This document shows positions 39,971 through 48,114 of a stretch of 64,000 bases of DNA, one piece after another (the stretch's first letter is position 1; the number at the start of each line of letters is the position of its first letter). Source of the DNA: Candidatus Pelagibacter sp. (GTDB lineage: Bacteria > Pseudomonadota > Alphaproteobacteria > Pelagibacterales > Pelagibacteraceae); the NCBI GenBank assembly GCA_028225715.1, contig JAOIXS010000001.1:62001-126000 (forward strand), in the 5' to 3' direction. Below the pieces are notes generated by a model. That model searched no databases. It had not been told where the DNA came from and saw only the letters and a list, made by a program, of their open reading frames with translations. The position numbers and the translations under genes were made by a program.

Positions 39971-41647
39971 TTATGTTGTTTTGATAGTCATTTTTCTTTG
40001 AACAATATATTGTTGAATCATTGTGAAGATGTTGTTGAAGCTCCAGTAGATAACAAGACCTGCAGGAAATGGCGCAAGAATTACAGTTAAAAATACTGGA
40101 AAAAACATAAATATTTTAGCCTGTATAGGATCTGGTGGAGTAGGGTTAAGCTTTTGTTGTATAAACATCGTGATACCCATAATGATCGGCCATGCACCTA
40201 TTAATAAGAAAGAAGGTGGATCCCAAGGAAGTAAACCAAAAACATTAAACAAAGATGTTGGATCTCTATCACTCAAGTCGTGTATCCATCCGTAAAATGG
40301 CATATGTCTCATTTCAATGGTTACAAATAATACTTTATATAGCGCAAAGAAAACTGGAATTTGAACCAGGATAGGGAGACAACCACTCATAGGATTAACT
40401 TTTTCTTTCTTATAAAGAGCCATCATCGCTTGTTGCAATTTCATTTTATCATCCTTGTGCAATTCTTTCAGACGAGCCATTTCTGGTGCTAATAACTTCA
40501 TTTTTCCCATGGATTTAAAACTAAAGTTGGCAAGAGGAAAGAAAGCTAATCTAATACAAATGGTAACAGCAATAATAGCTAAACCGTAATTTCCAAGTAA
40601 TTTAAAAAAGTAGTCTAATACAAAAAATAAAGGCTTTGTAATGAAGTACATAAAACCCCAATCAATTGCTAGATCAAATTTATTGATATCTAAATTTTCA
40701 GCATAACCATCAATGACGTTTACTCTTTTAGCGGCAACTATAATCTGAATTTTTTCTTCAATAGAACTGTTTGCTTTAACCTCAATACCTTTAGTTGATA
40801 TATAGTTGGCTCTGAATTTATTTTTATAGTCAAAAGTTGTTTTAAACTCCTTACCTTTTGGTGGTATAACTGATGTAACCCAAAATTTATCTGAGATAGC
40901 AACAAATCCTTCTTGTGCAATTTGAGTAAACTTCTTTTCCTGAATATCGTCATAATCTTCTTCAATTAATTGATCATCAAGTACAGATAAAAACCCTTCA
41001 TGTAAAATATAGAAGCCAGATATTTCTGGTAATTCGTTTCTAATTATTTGACCATATGAGTAAAAATTATAAGATTTATCTGATGAGTTAATTATTTTTT
41101 CTTTTACAGTAAACAAAAATTGATCATCTAGACTTATATGTTTCTCAAATGTAATGTCTTGAGCGTTACTCCAAGTTAGTTTTACAGGATTATTATTAGT
41201 TAATCTTTTATTTCCAGAAACTTCCCAGACGGTAGAAGCATCAGGTATATCTATATTTTTATTAGTGCTTACAAAGCCACTTTCAATTAAATAACCATCT
41301 TCAACATTTCTTGGGCTTAATAAAGTTATCTTTTCATTTCTATTAAGTTCAATATTATATTCTTTAAAAGTTAAATCATCTATTGCGGCACCTTTTAAAG
41401 AAATTGACCCAATAACACTTTCATTTTCAAATTGAATTCTATCATTTTCTTTTAAAGCATCTGCTCTTGAAAGTTTTGAAAAATTTTCATTTTTATCTAA
41501 GCTAGGAGTATCTTCATTATTTTCAATTTTATTTTGTTCAGCTAGATTTTGTTTAATAGTTGCAGGGTCAGGCTGAAAAAAAAGAGAGTATAAAATAATT
41601 ACCGCTGCTGATAAGGATATCGCTGCAATTACGTTTTTAGTATCCAT
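39971..41647 (-). CDS. yidC: Membrane protein insertase YidC
   Basis: Inserts inner-membrane proteins with or without SecYEG. The 558-aa protein has an N-terminal membrane anchor (about 7-25), a large periplasmic domain (about 30-330) and the C-terminal 60KD_IMP core with about five helices, including NPMSGCLPILVQIPVFFALY. It overlaps yidD by 1 nt, within the rpmH-rnpA-yidD-yidC operon. Confidence 0.97.
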   Translation of the reverse strand: MDTKNVIAAISLSAAVIILYSLFFQPDPATIKQNLAEQNKIENNEDTPSLDKNENFSKLSRADALKENDRIQFENESVIGSISLKGAAIDDLTFKEYNIELNRNEKITLLSPRNVEDGYLIESGFVSTNKNIDIPDASTVWEVSGNKRLTNNNPVKLTWSNAQDITFEKHISLDDQFLFTVKEKIINSSDKSYNFYSYGQIIRNELPEISGFYILHEGFLSVLDDQLIEEDYDDIQEKKFTQIAQEGFVAISDKFWVTSVIPPKGKEFKTTFDYKNKFRANYISTKGIEVKANSSIEEKIQIIVAAKRVNVIDGYAENLDINKFDLAIDWGFMYFITKPLFFVLDYFFKLLGNYGLAIIAVTICIRLAFFPLANFSFKSMGKMKLLAPEMARLKELHKDDKMKLQQAMMALYKKEKVNPMSGCLPILVQIPVFFALYKVLFVTIEMRHMPFYGWIHDLSDRDPTSLFNVFGLLPWDPPSFLLIGAWPIIMGITMFIQQKLNPTPPDPIQAKIFMFFPVFLTVILAPFPAGLVIYWSFNNIFTMIQQYIVQRKMTIKTT

Positions 41648-41898
41648 TATTTCTTAACCTTTAATTCTTTATTTACTGGATCAAATCCCTCTCCGCCACC
41701 CATCATTTTAATGGGGTGACATGAAAATATTCTTTTAGTGCTTTTTGAGATTCCTTTAATAAGTCCATATGTTCTTAAACATTCAATTGTATATTCTGAG
41801 CAAGTTGGAAGATATCTACACGAAGGAGTTAAGTAGGGACTAATAACCATTTTATAAAATTTGATCAGGCCAATTAAAATGTTTGATATAATATTCAT
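41647..41898 (-). CDS. yidD: Membrane protein insertion efficiency factor YidD
   Basis: An 83-aa member of the YidD family, thought to aid YidC-dependent insertion. The cysteine-bearing signature [16 protein letters not shown] and the terminal [11 protein letters not shown] are diagnostic. It overlaps both yidC and rnpA by 1 nt. Confidence 0.95.
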   Translation of the reverse strand: MNIISNILIGLIKFYKMVISPYLTPSCRYLPTCSEYTIECLRTYGLIKGISKSTKRIFSCHPIKMMGGGEGFDPVNKELKVKK

Positions 41899-42242
41899 TA
41901 CTTAATTTTTTTTATGTCTTGGAATAAAGTATCTTTTATTATCGCATATTCATTGTTTAGCATAGTCATTTTCGCAATCACAAGGTAAGAATAATTAAAG
42001 TTTATTGACAATTTTTTTACCGCTTCATTCATTATATTTCTTAATCTTCTTTTAACTTTATTTCTCTTTACGGCACCACGGATTAGTTTTTTTTTAGCTA
42101 CAAAGCTAATATTTAGTTTTTTATTATCTTTATCTGCAAGAGGGCCAAAAAAAAGGGTGATATATTTATTTGAGATTTTTTTCTTCTTAAGTAAATTTTT
42201 GAAATCTTCGTTTTTAGAAAGAGCAACAATTTTGCTTTTCAT
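41898..42242 (-). CDS. rnpA: Ribonuclease P protein component
   Basis: Basic protein cofactor of RNase P, which matures tRNA 5' ends. The 114-aa protein has the RNR signature as [16 protein letters not shown] and the aromatic/basic N-terminal region. It follows rpmH by 10 nt on the minus strand, the universal order. Confidence 0.93.
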   Translation of the reverse strand: MKSKIVALSKNEDFKNLLKKKKISNKYITLFFGPLADKDNKKLNISFVAKKKLIRGAVKRNKVKRRLRNIMNEAVKKLSINFNYSYLVIAKMTMLNNEYAIIKDTLFQDIKKIK

Positions 42243-42252
42243 TTAGTTTGGT

Positions 42253-42417
42253 TTATTTACCTTGAGGCTTTTTTTGAGTGGATGACACTGTAAGGTTTTT
42301 ACGTCCCTTATCACGTCTTCTCTTAATAAGTTTTTTCCCACCTTTAGTTGCCATCTTTGATCTGAAGCCATGCTTCTTAAGACGTTTTCCAACTTTGGGC
42401 TGATATGTTCTTTTCAT
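42253..42417 (-). CDS. rpmH: 50S ribosomal protein L34
   Basis: A 54-aa basic protein beginning [19 protein letters not shown], diagnostic for L34. It is longer at the C-terminus than the usual 44-46 aa, ending [11 protein letters not shown]. It starts the rpmH-rnpA-yidD-yidC operon. A promoter should lie in 42418-42509, shared with the divergent TVP38 gene. Confidence 0.96.
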   Translation of the reverse strand: MKRTYQPKVGKRLKKHGFRSKMATKGGKKLIKRRRDKGRKNLTVSSTQKKPQGK

Positions 42418-42509
42418 AGGATTTATTTAAGTTTTTTTAAATTTCGCCCTTTATAGTAATTATATGTATAAATAGCAAATAGAAGATTTTATAATACGAC
42501 CAGTAAATT

Positions 42510-43229
42510 ATGGAAAAATCAAAAAAAGTTAAGATAACTTTAGGTTTATTTTATCTTCTAGTTGTTTCATCATTTTTATACTTTTTTTTATCAAAATTCA
42601 CCTTCGAAGAATTAACTAGCTATGAATTTATTAAAAATAATAGAGATTATTTTTTTGGATTAAAGCAAACTAATTTATTTTTAATTTCTCTAATATTTTT
42701 AATAGCCACAATTGTTTGGGTTGTTATGGCTGGATTTGGTTTACCGGTTGCACTTCTAGCAGGGTTTATTTTTGGTAAGTGGCTTGGAACCTTCATTCTA
42801 ATAATTGGAATGACTATTGGAGCAACAATTTTATACATTATTGGAAATTATTTTTTTAAAGAAATTATTAAAGAAAAGTTTTTAAATAAATTTAAAAATT
42901 TAGAAGCTAAATTTAAAAAATCAGAATTTATTTATCTTTTACTTTATAGGTTTATTGGGGGTATTCCTTTTGCATTATCAAATGTATTGCCCTGTATTTT
43001 TAATGTCAGAGTAAATAATTTTTTTTGGGCAACATTAATAGGATTAACCCCACCACTATTTTTAGTTGTTTCAATTGGAAGTGGACTTGAAAAAATTATA
43101 GAACAAAATTTAGAAGCTCCTAGAATCATTGATTTGATATATTCACCAGATATCTACATCCCAATGATTGCTTTTGGAGCTTTATTAATAGCTGCAATTA
43201 TTGCTAGAAAAATATTTTATAAAAAATAA
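42510..43229 (+). CDS. TVP38/TMEM64 (VTT-domain) membrane protein
   Basis: A 239-aa membrane protein with about five or six hydrophobic helices. The VTT/DedA-type core is seen as LLAGFIFGKWLGTFILIIGMTIGA followed by an amphipathic segment and the YRFIGGIPFALSN block. Family members are linked to lipid scrambling and envelope homeostasis. It stops 2 nt before the convergent tRNA-Thr gene. Confidence 0.88.
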   Translation: MEKSKKVKITLGLFYLLVVSSFLYFFLSKFTFEELTSYEFIKNNRDYFFGLKQTNLFLISLIFLIATIVWVVMAGFGLPVALLAGFIFGKWLGTFILIIGMTIGATILYIIGNYFFKEIIKEKFLNKFKNLEAKFKKSEFIYLLLYRFIGGIPFALSNVLPCIFNVRVNNFFWATLIGLTPPLFLVVSIGSGLEKIIEQNLEAPRIIDLIYSPDIYIPMIAFGALLIAAIIARKIFYKK

Positions 43230-43231
43230 TC

Positions 43232-43305
43232 TGGTGCCCCCACCAAGAATCGAACTTAAAATTTATCCTTACCATGGACATGTTATGCCATTTAACTATA
43301 GGGGC
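43232..43305 (-). tRNA. tRNA-Thr (anticodon GGT)
   Basis: A 74-nt gene on the minus strand with acceptor stem GCCCCTA/TGGGGGC, discriminator A and encoded CCA. The D-arm is GTTA/TAAC, the anticodon stem TGTCC/GGATA with loop ATGGTAA (anticodon GGT), and the T-loop TTCGATT sits on a weak stem containing two G-T pairs. It reads ACC and ACU codons. Confidence 0.95.
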
Positions 43306-43309
43306 TAAT

Positions 43310-43338
43310 TTGTTATTTTATTCAAGTATTTCTATAAT
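43310..43338 (+). promoter_or_regulatory. Sigma-70-like promoter for the 43407 gene cluster
   Basis: TTGTTA at 43310-43315 and TATAAT at 43333-43338 are separated by exactly 17 nt. The -10 is consensus and the -35 matches 4 of 6. Transcription would begin near 43345 and read the two small genes and dcd. The element lies just upstream of the divergent tRNA-Thr gene, so the two promoters would be back to back. Confidence 0.45.
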
Positions 43339-43406
43339 AAATCATTTTTTCAAAAAATTGCCTTAATTTTTTTCATATAATGATTTATACCTACGGAGGA
43401 AATTTT

Positions 43407-43604
43407 ATGGGCATTCATTACGATTATAAATCTACTAAAGGCAATAAGCTTATGGAGAAGCAAGCTAAGAGAGAAAAAAAGCTTGCAGAGAAAAAAGCAA
43501 AGCGTGAAGCTAAAGAGGGACCAAAAGTTCAAGAAGAACCAGAGAAAACTTTAGATGCATCAAAGCCAATCACTTTAGATTTTTTAACTAATCCAGATAA
43601 ATAA
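43407..43604 (+). CDS. Small charged coiled-coil protein (65 aa)
   Basis: The ATG at 43407 is chosen over an in-frame ATG at 43380 because GGAGGA at 43395-43400 gives a strong ribosome-binding site 6 nt before it. The product starts MGIHYDYKSTKGNKL, then has a Lys/Glu/Ala/Arg-rich helix (about 12-40) and an acidic tail ending LDFLTNPDK. The family is unknown. Its stop overlaps the next start as TAATG. Confidence 0.7.
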   Translation: MGIHYDYKSTKGNKLMEKQAKREKKLAEKKAKREAKEGPKVQEEPEKTLDASKPITLDFLTNPDK

Positions 43605-43705
43605 TGAATGATAAAGAAAAAAATGAGAAGTTAAGTCTAGCTCTTAAAAAAAATTTAAAAAAAAGAAAAATTTTTCAAAAAAAAAATAAGAAGAAAAGTA
43701 AATAA
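43604..43705 (+). CDS. Very small basic protein (33 aa) between the 65-aa gene and dcd
   Basis: A 33-codon frame, [20 protein letters not shown] and then a lysine-rich tail. It starts within the stop of the previous gene (TAATG at 43602-43606) and its own stop overlaps the dcd start in the same way (TAATG at 43703-43707). The double overlap strongly suggests real coupled translation. It may bind nucleic acid; the function is unknown. Confidence 0.6.
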   Translation: MNDKEKNEKLSLALKKNLKKRKIFQKKNKKKSK

Positions 43706-44262
43706 TGTCCATACTTTCCGATAAATCTATAAGAAAGTTAGCAGTTGAGCAGTCAATGATTTCTCCTTTTATAGATAAGCAAGTCAGGGATGGTAAAATT
43801 TCTTATGGACTTAGTTCATTTGGCTATGATGCAAGAGTAGGAGATGAATTTAAGATATTTTATAATGTTAATTCTTCTATCGTTGACCCTAAGGAGTTTA
43901 GTTCAGATAATTTTGTAACTAAAAAAAGCTCTGAATATATTATCATTCCTCCTAATTCTTTCGCTCTTGGAACTACTATTGAAGTCTTTAAAATACCAAG
44001 AGATATTATGTGTATTGTTGTTGGTAAGAGCACATATGCAAGAACAGGGATTATAGTGAATGTAACTCCAATTGAATCTGAGTTTTTTGGAACAGTTACT
44101 CTTGAGTTTTCTAATACCACACCACTACCTGCAAAAATTTATGCAAATGAAGGTGTTGCACAATTTTTATTTCTAAAAGGAGATCAGTCTCCTGAAACTT
44201 CATACGCTGACCGTAAAGGAAAATACATGGGTCAAACTGGAGTAACTTTACCAAAAGTATAA
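43705..44262 (+). CDS. dcd: dCTP deaminase
   Basis: Deaminates dCTP to dUTP, feeding thymidylate synthesis. The 185-aa trimeric dUTPase-fold protein has [10 protein letters not shown], the [10 protein letters not shown] active-site block and the Glu-bearing [12 protein letters not shown] segment. It lies 2 nt before murA and is coupled to the small gene in front. Confidence 0.96.
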   Translation: MSILSDKSIRKLAVEQSMISPFIDKQVRDGKISYGLSSFGYDARVGDEFKIFYNVNSSIVDPKEFSSDNFVTKKSSEYIIIPPNSFALGTTIEVFKIPRDIMCIVVGKSTYARTGIIVNVTPIESEFFGTVTLEFSNTTPLPAKIYANEGVAQFLFLKGDQSPETSYADRKGKYMGQTGVTLPKV

Positions 44263-44264
44263 TC

Positions 44265-45518
44265 ATGAAAAAATTGGAAGTCTTTGGGGCAGCAAAGCTC
44301 AAGGGACACATTAGAATTTCAGGTTCTAAAAATGCATCTCTTCCTATTCTAGCTGCAACATTATTATCAAATAAAAAAATATCTTTAACAAATTTACCAA
44401 GAGTAAAAGATATTGAGACAATGATACTTTTATTAAAGTCATTAGGTTCTGTTATTGATGATAATAAAAAAAAATTAATTATCAAAAATACTAAGCAAAC
44501 AAAAACTTTTGCAGCTTATAGTTTGGTTAAAACTATGAGAGCAGGAATATTAGTTTTAGGACCATTACTAGCTAAATTTGGTAAAGCAAAAGTTTCATTA
44601 CCTGGTGGCTGCGCAATAGGGACAAGACCTGTCGATATTCATTTACAAGCTTTATCAAAACTTGGAGTTAGATATAAAATTATCCAAGGATATGTTCACG
44701 CCACTGCACCCAAAGGATTAATAGGTGCGAATATAAAATTTTCTAAAGTTTCAGTTGGTGCCACTGAAAATTTAATTATAGCCTCATGTTTAGCTAAAGG
44801 AAAAACAATATTATCAAATTGTGCCATTGAACCTGAAATTAAAGATCTAGTGAATTTTCTAATTAATATGGGCTGTAATATTGAGTGGACTGCAAAGAGA
44901 ACGGTTAGAATTGAAGGAGTGAACAATCTTAAAGAATTAGATTATTCAGTAATGCCGGATAGAATAGAGGCGGGAACTTATTTAATAGCTGCAGCATTAA
45001 TTGAAGGAAATTTGAAAATTACTGGAATAGATCCCAAGGTAATAAGTACAGAAATTAATATCTTAAAAAAAGTAGGATCAAAAATTACTTTAAGAAAAAA
45101 TGAAATTCTTATTCAAGGAAGCAAAAAGATTAAAAGTATAAATATTAAAACATCCCCTTATCCAGGGTTTCCAACAGATTTGCAGGCACAAATGATGGTA
45201 TTATTGTGTAAGGCTAATAAAAGATCGCATATTAAAGAAGAAATATTTGAAAATAGGTTTATGCACGTTGCAGAGTTAAATAGAATGGGAGCTAAAATTT
45301 CTATTAACGGAAATAAAGCAACCATAGAAGGAAATATCAAATTTGAAGCAGCAGAATTAATGGCCACAGATTTAAGAGCCTCAGTATCTTTAATTCTTGC
45401 GGCACTTGCCGCTAAAGGAAAATCAGTAATTAATAGAATATATCACCTTGATAGGGGCTATGAAAATATAGAGAAGAAATTAAAAAAAGTAGGGGCTAAA
45501 ATTAAGAGAATTAATTAA
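44265..45518 (+). CDS. murA: UDP-N-acetylglucosamine 1-carboxyvinyltransferase
   Basis: First committed step of peptidoglycan synthesis, joining PEP to UDP-GlcNAc. The 417-aa protein has the substrate-binding SGSKNASLPI (Lys22-Asn23) and the active-site loop with Cys116 in LPGGCAIGTRPVD. The cysteine predicts sensitivity to PEP-analogue inhibition, as in most bacteria. It overlaps the DUF2948 gene by 1 nt. Confidence 0.96.
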   Translation: MKKLEVFGAAKLKGHIRISGSKNASLPILAATLLSNKKISLTNLPRVKDIETMILLLKSLGSVIDDNKKKLIIKNTKQTKTFAAYSLVKTMRAGILVLGPLLAKFGKAKVSLPGGCAIGTRPVDIHLQALSKLGVRYKIIQGYVHATAPKGLIGANIKFSKVSVGATENLIIASCLAKGKTILSNCAIEPEIKDLVNFLINMGCNIEWTAKRTVRIEGVNNLKELDYSVMPDRIEAGTYLIAAALIEGNLKITGIDPKVISTEINILKKVGSKITLRKNEILIQGSKKIKSINIKTSPYPGFPTDLQAQMMVLLCKANKRSHIKEEIFENRFMHVAELNRMGAKISINGNKATIEGNIKFEAAELMATDLRASVSLILAALAAKGKSVINRIYHLDRGYENIEKKLKKVGAKIKRIN

Positions 45519-45913
45519 TGAATAAAAAATATTTATCAAAAATTATAGCTACAGACAATGAGGGATTACAAGTGATCTCAGCATGCTGTTCTGGAGCAGA
45601 GGTTAAAGTTGATCAAATTAAATATCTTCAGAAAAACAAGGTTTTTTTATTATCATTAAAAAGATCGAAAGTTGAAACGGAAGAACAAGATAAAAGGGTT
45701 ACTAGTATTTGTAAGTTTGAATTTGTAGATAGAGTTAAATCTAAAAATATTAAACAAAATGATCTTGAAGAAAAATTAGAGTTAATTGGGATGGATTATT
45801 TAAAAAATAATGACAATTATGAGATAAACTTAATGTTTACAAACAATGCGTATATTACATTATCGACAGAAATAATTGAAGTAACTTTAGATGACCAAAA
45901 TAAAGCTGATTAA
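45518..45913 (+). CDS. DUF2948 family protein
   Basis: A 131-aa protein of unknown function lying between murA and hisD, the conserved place of DUF2948 genes in alphaproteobacteria. The KVFLLSLKRSKVE and CKFEFVDRVKS segments fit an alternating beta structure. It overlaps both neighbours by 1 nt. Nothing indicates a catalytic site. Confidence 0.75.
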   Translation: MNKKYLSKIIATDNEGLQVISACCSGAEVKVDQIKYLQKNKVFLLSLKRSKVETEEQDKRVTSICKFEFVDRVKSKNIKQNDLEEKLELIGMDYLKNNDNYEINLMFTNNAYITLSTEIIEVTLDDQNKAD

Positions 45914-47199
45914 TGATTAAGATTTTAAATAGTAAAAATAAAAACTTTGACAAAACCTTAGACGCATTACTGTCTAAACGAAAAAATAAAGTCCAGCTTA
46001 ATTCAGTTTCAGTTATTAAAATTATTAAAGATGTTAAGAAAAATGGAGATAAAGCTATTTTAAAGTATGAAAAGAAATTTAATAAAAATAGTGTTATTGC
46101 CCCAAGCATAAAACAAATAAATATAGCTATTCAGTCTTTAGATCCAAAAGTTAAAAAGGCAATCGATCTTGCTTATGATAGAATTTATAAATTCCACTCA
46201 TTACAAAAATTCAAAAACATTTCTTATACGGATAAATTAAAAAACAAATTAGAGTATAAATACGTACCTATTGAGTCGGTTGCAATTTATGTGCCTGGTT
46301 CAACAGCTTCATACCCTTCAAGCGTTTTAATGAATGCAGTACCTGCAATTGTTGCTGGAGTGAAAAGACTAGTTATGGTTAATCCAGGTCAAAAAGGTAA
46401 ACAAAATCCTGCTGTATTATATGCTGCTAAAAAATGTAAAATTAAAGAGATTTATTCAATTGGAGGACCATCTGCTATTGCAGCTGTTGCATACGGCACT
46501 AAGAAAATTAAAAAAGTTGATAAAATTGTTGGCCCTGGAAATTCTTACGTTGCTGCAGCAAAAAAAGAAGTTTTTGGAGATGTTGGAATTGAAGGAATGA
46601 TTGCAGGCCCTTCCGAGGTAACAATTATTTGTGATAAGTTTTCAAATCCTGAATGGATAGCAAGTGATCTAATAGGTCAAGCAGAACACGATAATCTTGC
46701 TCAATGTATTTTAATTTCAAAAGATAAATCAATTATTAAAAAAGTTAATGATGAAATTGTTAATCAATTAAAAGAACTACCTAGAGCCGCAATTGCAAAA
46801 AATAGTTTATTCAATAATGGAATTTTAATTCATATGCAATCTGACCAAAAAATTATTAACACAGTAAATAAAATTGCCCCTGAGCACTTAGAACTTAATA
46901 CCAAGAATTATAAAAAAGTAGTGGGTAAGATTAAAAATGCAGGATCTATCTGTTTAGGAAAATATGCTGTAATGGCAATGACAGATTATAATGTTGGCTC
47001 TAATCACGTATTACCAACTAATTCTTCAGCAAGATATTCAAGTGGAGTTAGTGTTAATGAATTTTACAAAAGAATTTCATATATAAACCTATCAAAAAAA
47101 GGGATTGAAACCCTTGGTCCATCAGTTATAACACTTGCAAACTACGAGGGTTTAGCGGGACACGCTAAGTCGGTAGAAAAAAGAATTAGGAGAAAATAA
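45913..47199 (+). CDS. hisD: Histidinol dehydrogenase
   Basis: Catalyses the last two steps of histidine synthesis, oxidising histidinol to histidine with NAD and zinc. The 428-aa protein shows [20 protein letters not shown], the active-site [10 protein letters not shown] and AEHDNLAQ, and the catalytic PEHLEL. It is located about 2.3 kb upstream of hisZ-hisG, with infA, two tRNAs, a csp gene and hisS between. Confidence 0.96.
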   Translation: MIKILNSKNKNFDKTLDALLSKRKNKVQLNSVSVIKIIKDVKKNGDKAILKYEKKFNKNSVIAPSIKQINIAIQSLDPKVKKAIDLAYDRIYKFHSLQKFKNISYTDKLKNKLEYKYVPIESVAIYVPGSTASYPSSVLMNAVPAIVAGVKRLVMVNPGQKGKQNPAVLYAAKKCKIKEIYSIGGPSAIAAVAYGTKKIKKVDKIVGPGNSYVAAAKKEVFGDVGIEGMIAGPSEVTIICDKFSNPEWIASDLIGQAEHDNLAQCILISKDKSIIKKVNDEIVNQLKELPRAAIAKNSLFNNGILIHMQSDQKIINTVNKIAPEHLELNTKNYKKVVGKIKNAGSICLGKYAVMAMTDYNVGSNHVLPTNSSARYSSGVSVNEFYKRISYINLSKKGIETLGPSVITLANYEGLAGHAKSVEKRIRRK

Positions 47200-47201
47200 A
47201 T

Positions 47202-47417
47202 TTGTCAAAACAAGAAATGCTGTCGTTCTCAGGAATTGTTGAGGATTTATTACCGAATGCAATGTTCAGAGTTAAATTAGAAAACGGCCATATTGTTACA
47301 GCTCATGCTGCAGGCAAATTGCGTAAGAACAGAATTAGAGTACTCCAAGGTGATAAGGTTCAAGTCGAAATGACACCTTACGATTTGACCAAAGGTCGTA
47401 TCACTTTTAGAGGTTAA
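47202..47417 (+). CDS. infA: Translation initiation factor IF-1
   Basis: A 71-aa OB-fold protein that blocks the ribosomal A site during initiation. [20 protein letters not shown] and [13 protein letters not shown] are diagnostic. The start is TTG at 47202, 2 nt after hisD; alignment with IF-1 proteins requires this codon, and the next ATG would remove the first strand. It is followed by tRNA-Phe after 5 nt. Confidence 0.95.
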   Translation: MSKQEMLSFSGIVEDLLPNAMFRVKLENGHIVTAHAAGKLRKNRIRVLQGDKVQVEMTPYDLTKGRITFRG

Positions 47418-47422
47418 TAAGG

Positions 47423-47498
47423 GGCCCTGTAGCTCAGTTGGTAGAGCATCGGATTGAAAATCCGTGTGTCACTGGTTCGAGTCCAGTTGGGGCCACCA
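47423..47498 (+). tRNA. tRNA-Phe (anticodon GAA)
   Basis: A 76-nt gene with acceptor stem GGCCCTG/TGGGGCC, discriminator A and encoded CCA. The D-arm is in AGCTCAGTTGGTAGAGCA, the anticodon GAA is at 47456-47458, and the T-arm contains GGTTCGAGTCC. It lies 5 nt after infA and ahead of the cold-shock gene. Confidence 0.97.
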
Positions 47499-47587
47499 CC
47501 ACCTCCCTTTAAAAATCCAAAAAATTATTGAAAAAATAAAAAAAATAAAATATTTTTTTATATAAATAATAAAAGGATAAGTAAAAA

Positions 47588-47800
47588 ATGAGCACACTAA
47601 AAGGAACAGTAAAGTGGTTTAACGGTAAAAAAGGTTTTGGCTTTATTGAAAGAGAAGATAAAGAAAAAGATGCATTCGTTCACGCATCAGCAGTAAAAAC
47701 TGCAGGCATGCGTTTTCTAAACGAAGGTGATAAATTAGAATTTGAGATGGAGGATGGTCCGAAAGGCCCTTCAGCTGTAAATTTAAAAAAAATAGACTAG
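47588..47800 (+). CDS. Cold-shock protein, CspA family
   Basis: A 70-aa single cold-shock domain that binds single-stranded RNA and DNA. RNP1-like KGFGFIERE (about 15-23) and RNP2-like DAFVHASAV (about 28-36) are present, as is the N-terminal GTVKWFNGKKG. An A-rich leader of about 90 nt separates it from tRNA-Phe, and AAGGATA lies about 10 nt before the ATG. A terminator-like stem follows. Confidence 0.96.
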   Translation: MSTLKGTVKWFNGKKGFGFIEREDKEKDAFVHASAVKTAGMRFLNEGDKLEFEMEDGPKGPSAVNLKKID

Positions 47801-47819
47801 TTCTTAAACTTCAAAATCT

Positions 47820-47861
47820 AAAAGGGCGTTTTATCACTAAAAATAAGATTAACGTCCTTTT
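47820..47861 (+). terminator. Stem-loop terminator after the cold-shock gene
   Basis: AAAAGGGCGTT (47820-47830) pairs with AACGTCCTTTT (47851-47861) as an 11-bp stem with one G-T pair and a 20-nt loop. The T-rich 3' arm runs into TATATTT. The position 20 nt after the csp stop fits an intrinsic terminator, though the loop is long. Confidence 0.5.
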
Positions 47862-47965
47862 ATATTTAGGTGTTGAAAATTATTCTTAATTGTCTAAAAG
47901 ACTGTTCATGATTATAAATATTACATACAGAGAGACTTCAAAAAGTACTCACAGACTTTGTTTCC

Positions 47966-47981
47966 ATAGCCAGTAGGCTAT
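47966..47981 (+). other. Small hairpin upstream of tRNA-His
   Basis: ATAGCC (47966-47971), loop AGTA, GGCTAT (47976-47981) form a perfect 6-bp stem, followed by TTATTTATAATATAATTTT. Two TATAAT hexamers overlap at 47987-47992 and 47992-47997 and could be the -10 of the tRNA-His promoter, but no good -35 fits. The rest of the 47862-48034 gap shows no convincing gene. Confidence 0.3.
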
Positions 47982-48034
47982 TTATTTATAATATAATTTT
48001 AAATCCACACAAAAATAATATAAAAACAAGGAAT

Positions 48035-48109
48035 GCCTGCGTAGTATAACGGTTAGTACGATAGTTTGTGGAACTATAGGATTTGGTTCGATTCCAAGCG
48101 CGGGTACCA
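48035..48109 (+). tRNA. tRNA-His (anticodon GTG), no encoded G-1, discriminator A73
   Basis: A 75-nt gene with acceptor stem GCCTGCG/CGCGGGT (first pair G-T), discriminator A and encoded CCA. The anticodon stem is ATAGT/ACTAT and the anticodon GTG is at 48068-48070. The base before position 1 is T and not G, and position 73 is A and not C, so the usual G-1:C73 identity pair is absent. This variant is known in part of the alphaproteobacteria. The CCA ends 5 nt before the hisS ATG. Confidence 0.95.
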
Positions 48110-48114
48110 AAAAA

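Noticed and set aside
43350..43532. 60-codon minus-strand frame over the 65-aa gene
   Set aside because: Antisense of the Lys/Glu-rich gene, whose strong ribosome-binding site supports the plus strand.
44111..44485. 124-codon minus-strand frame over dcd and murA
   Set aside because: Opposes two strongly recognised genes and shows no family features.
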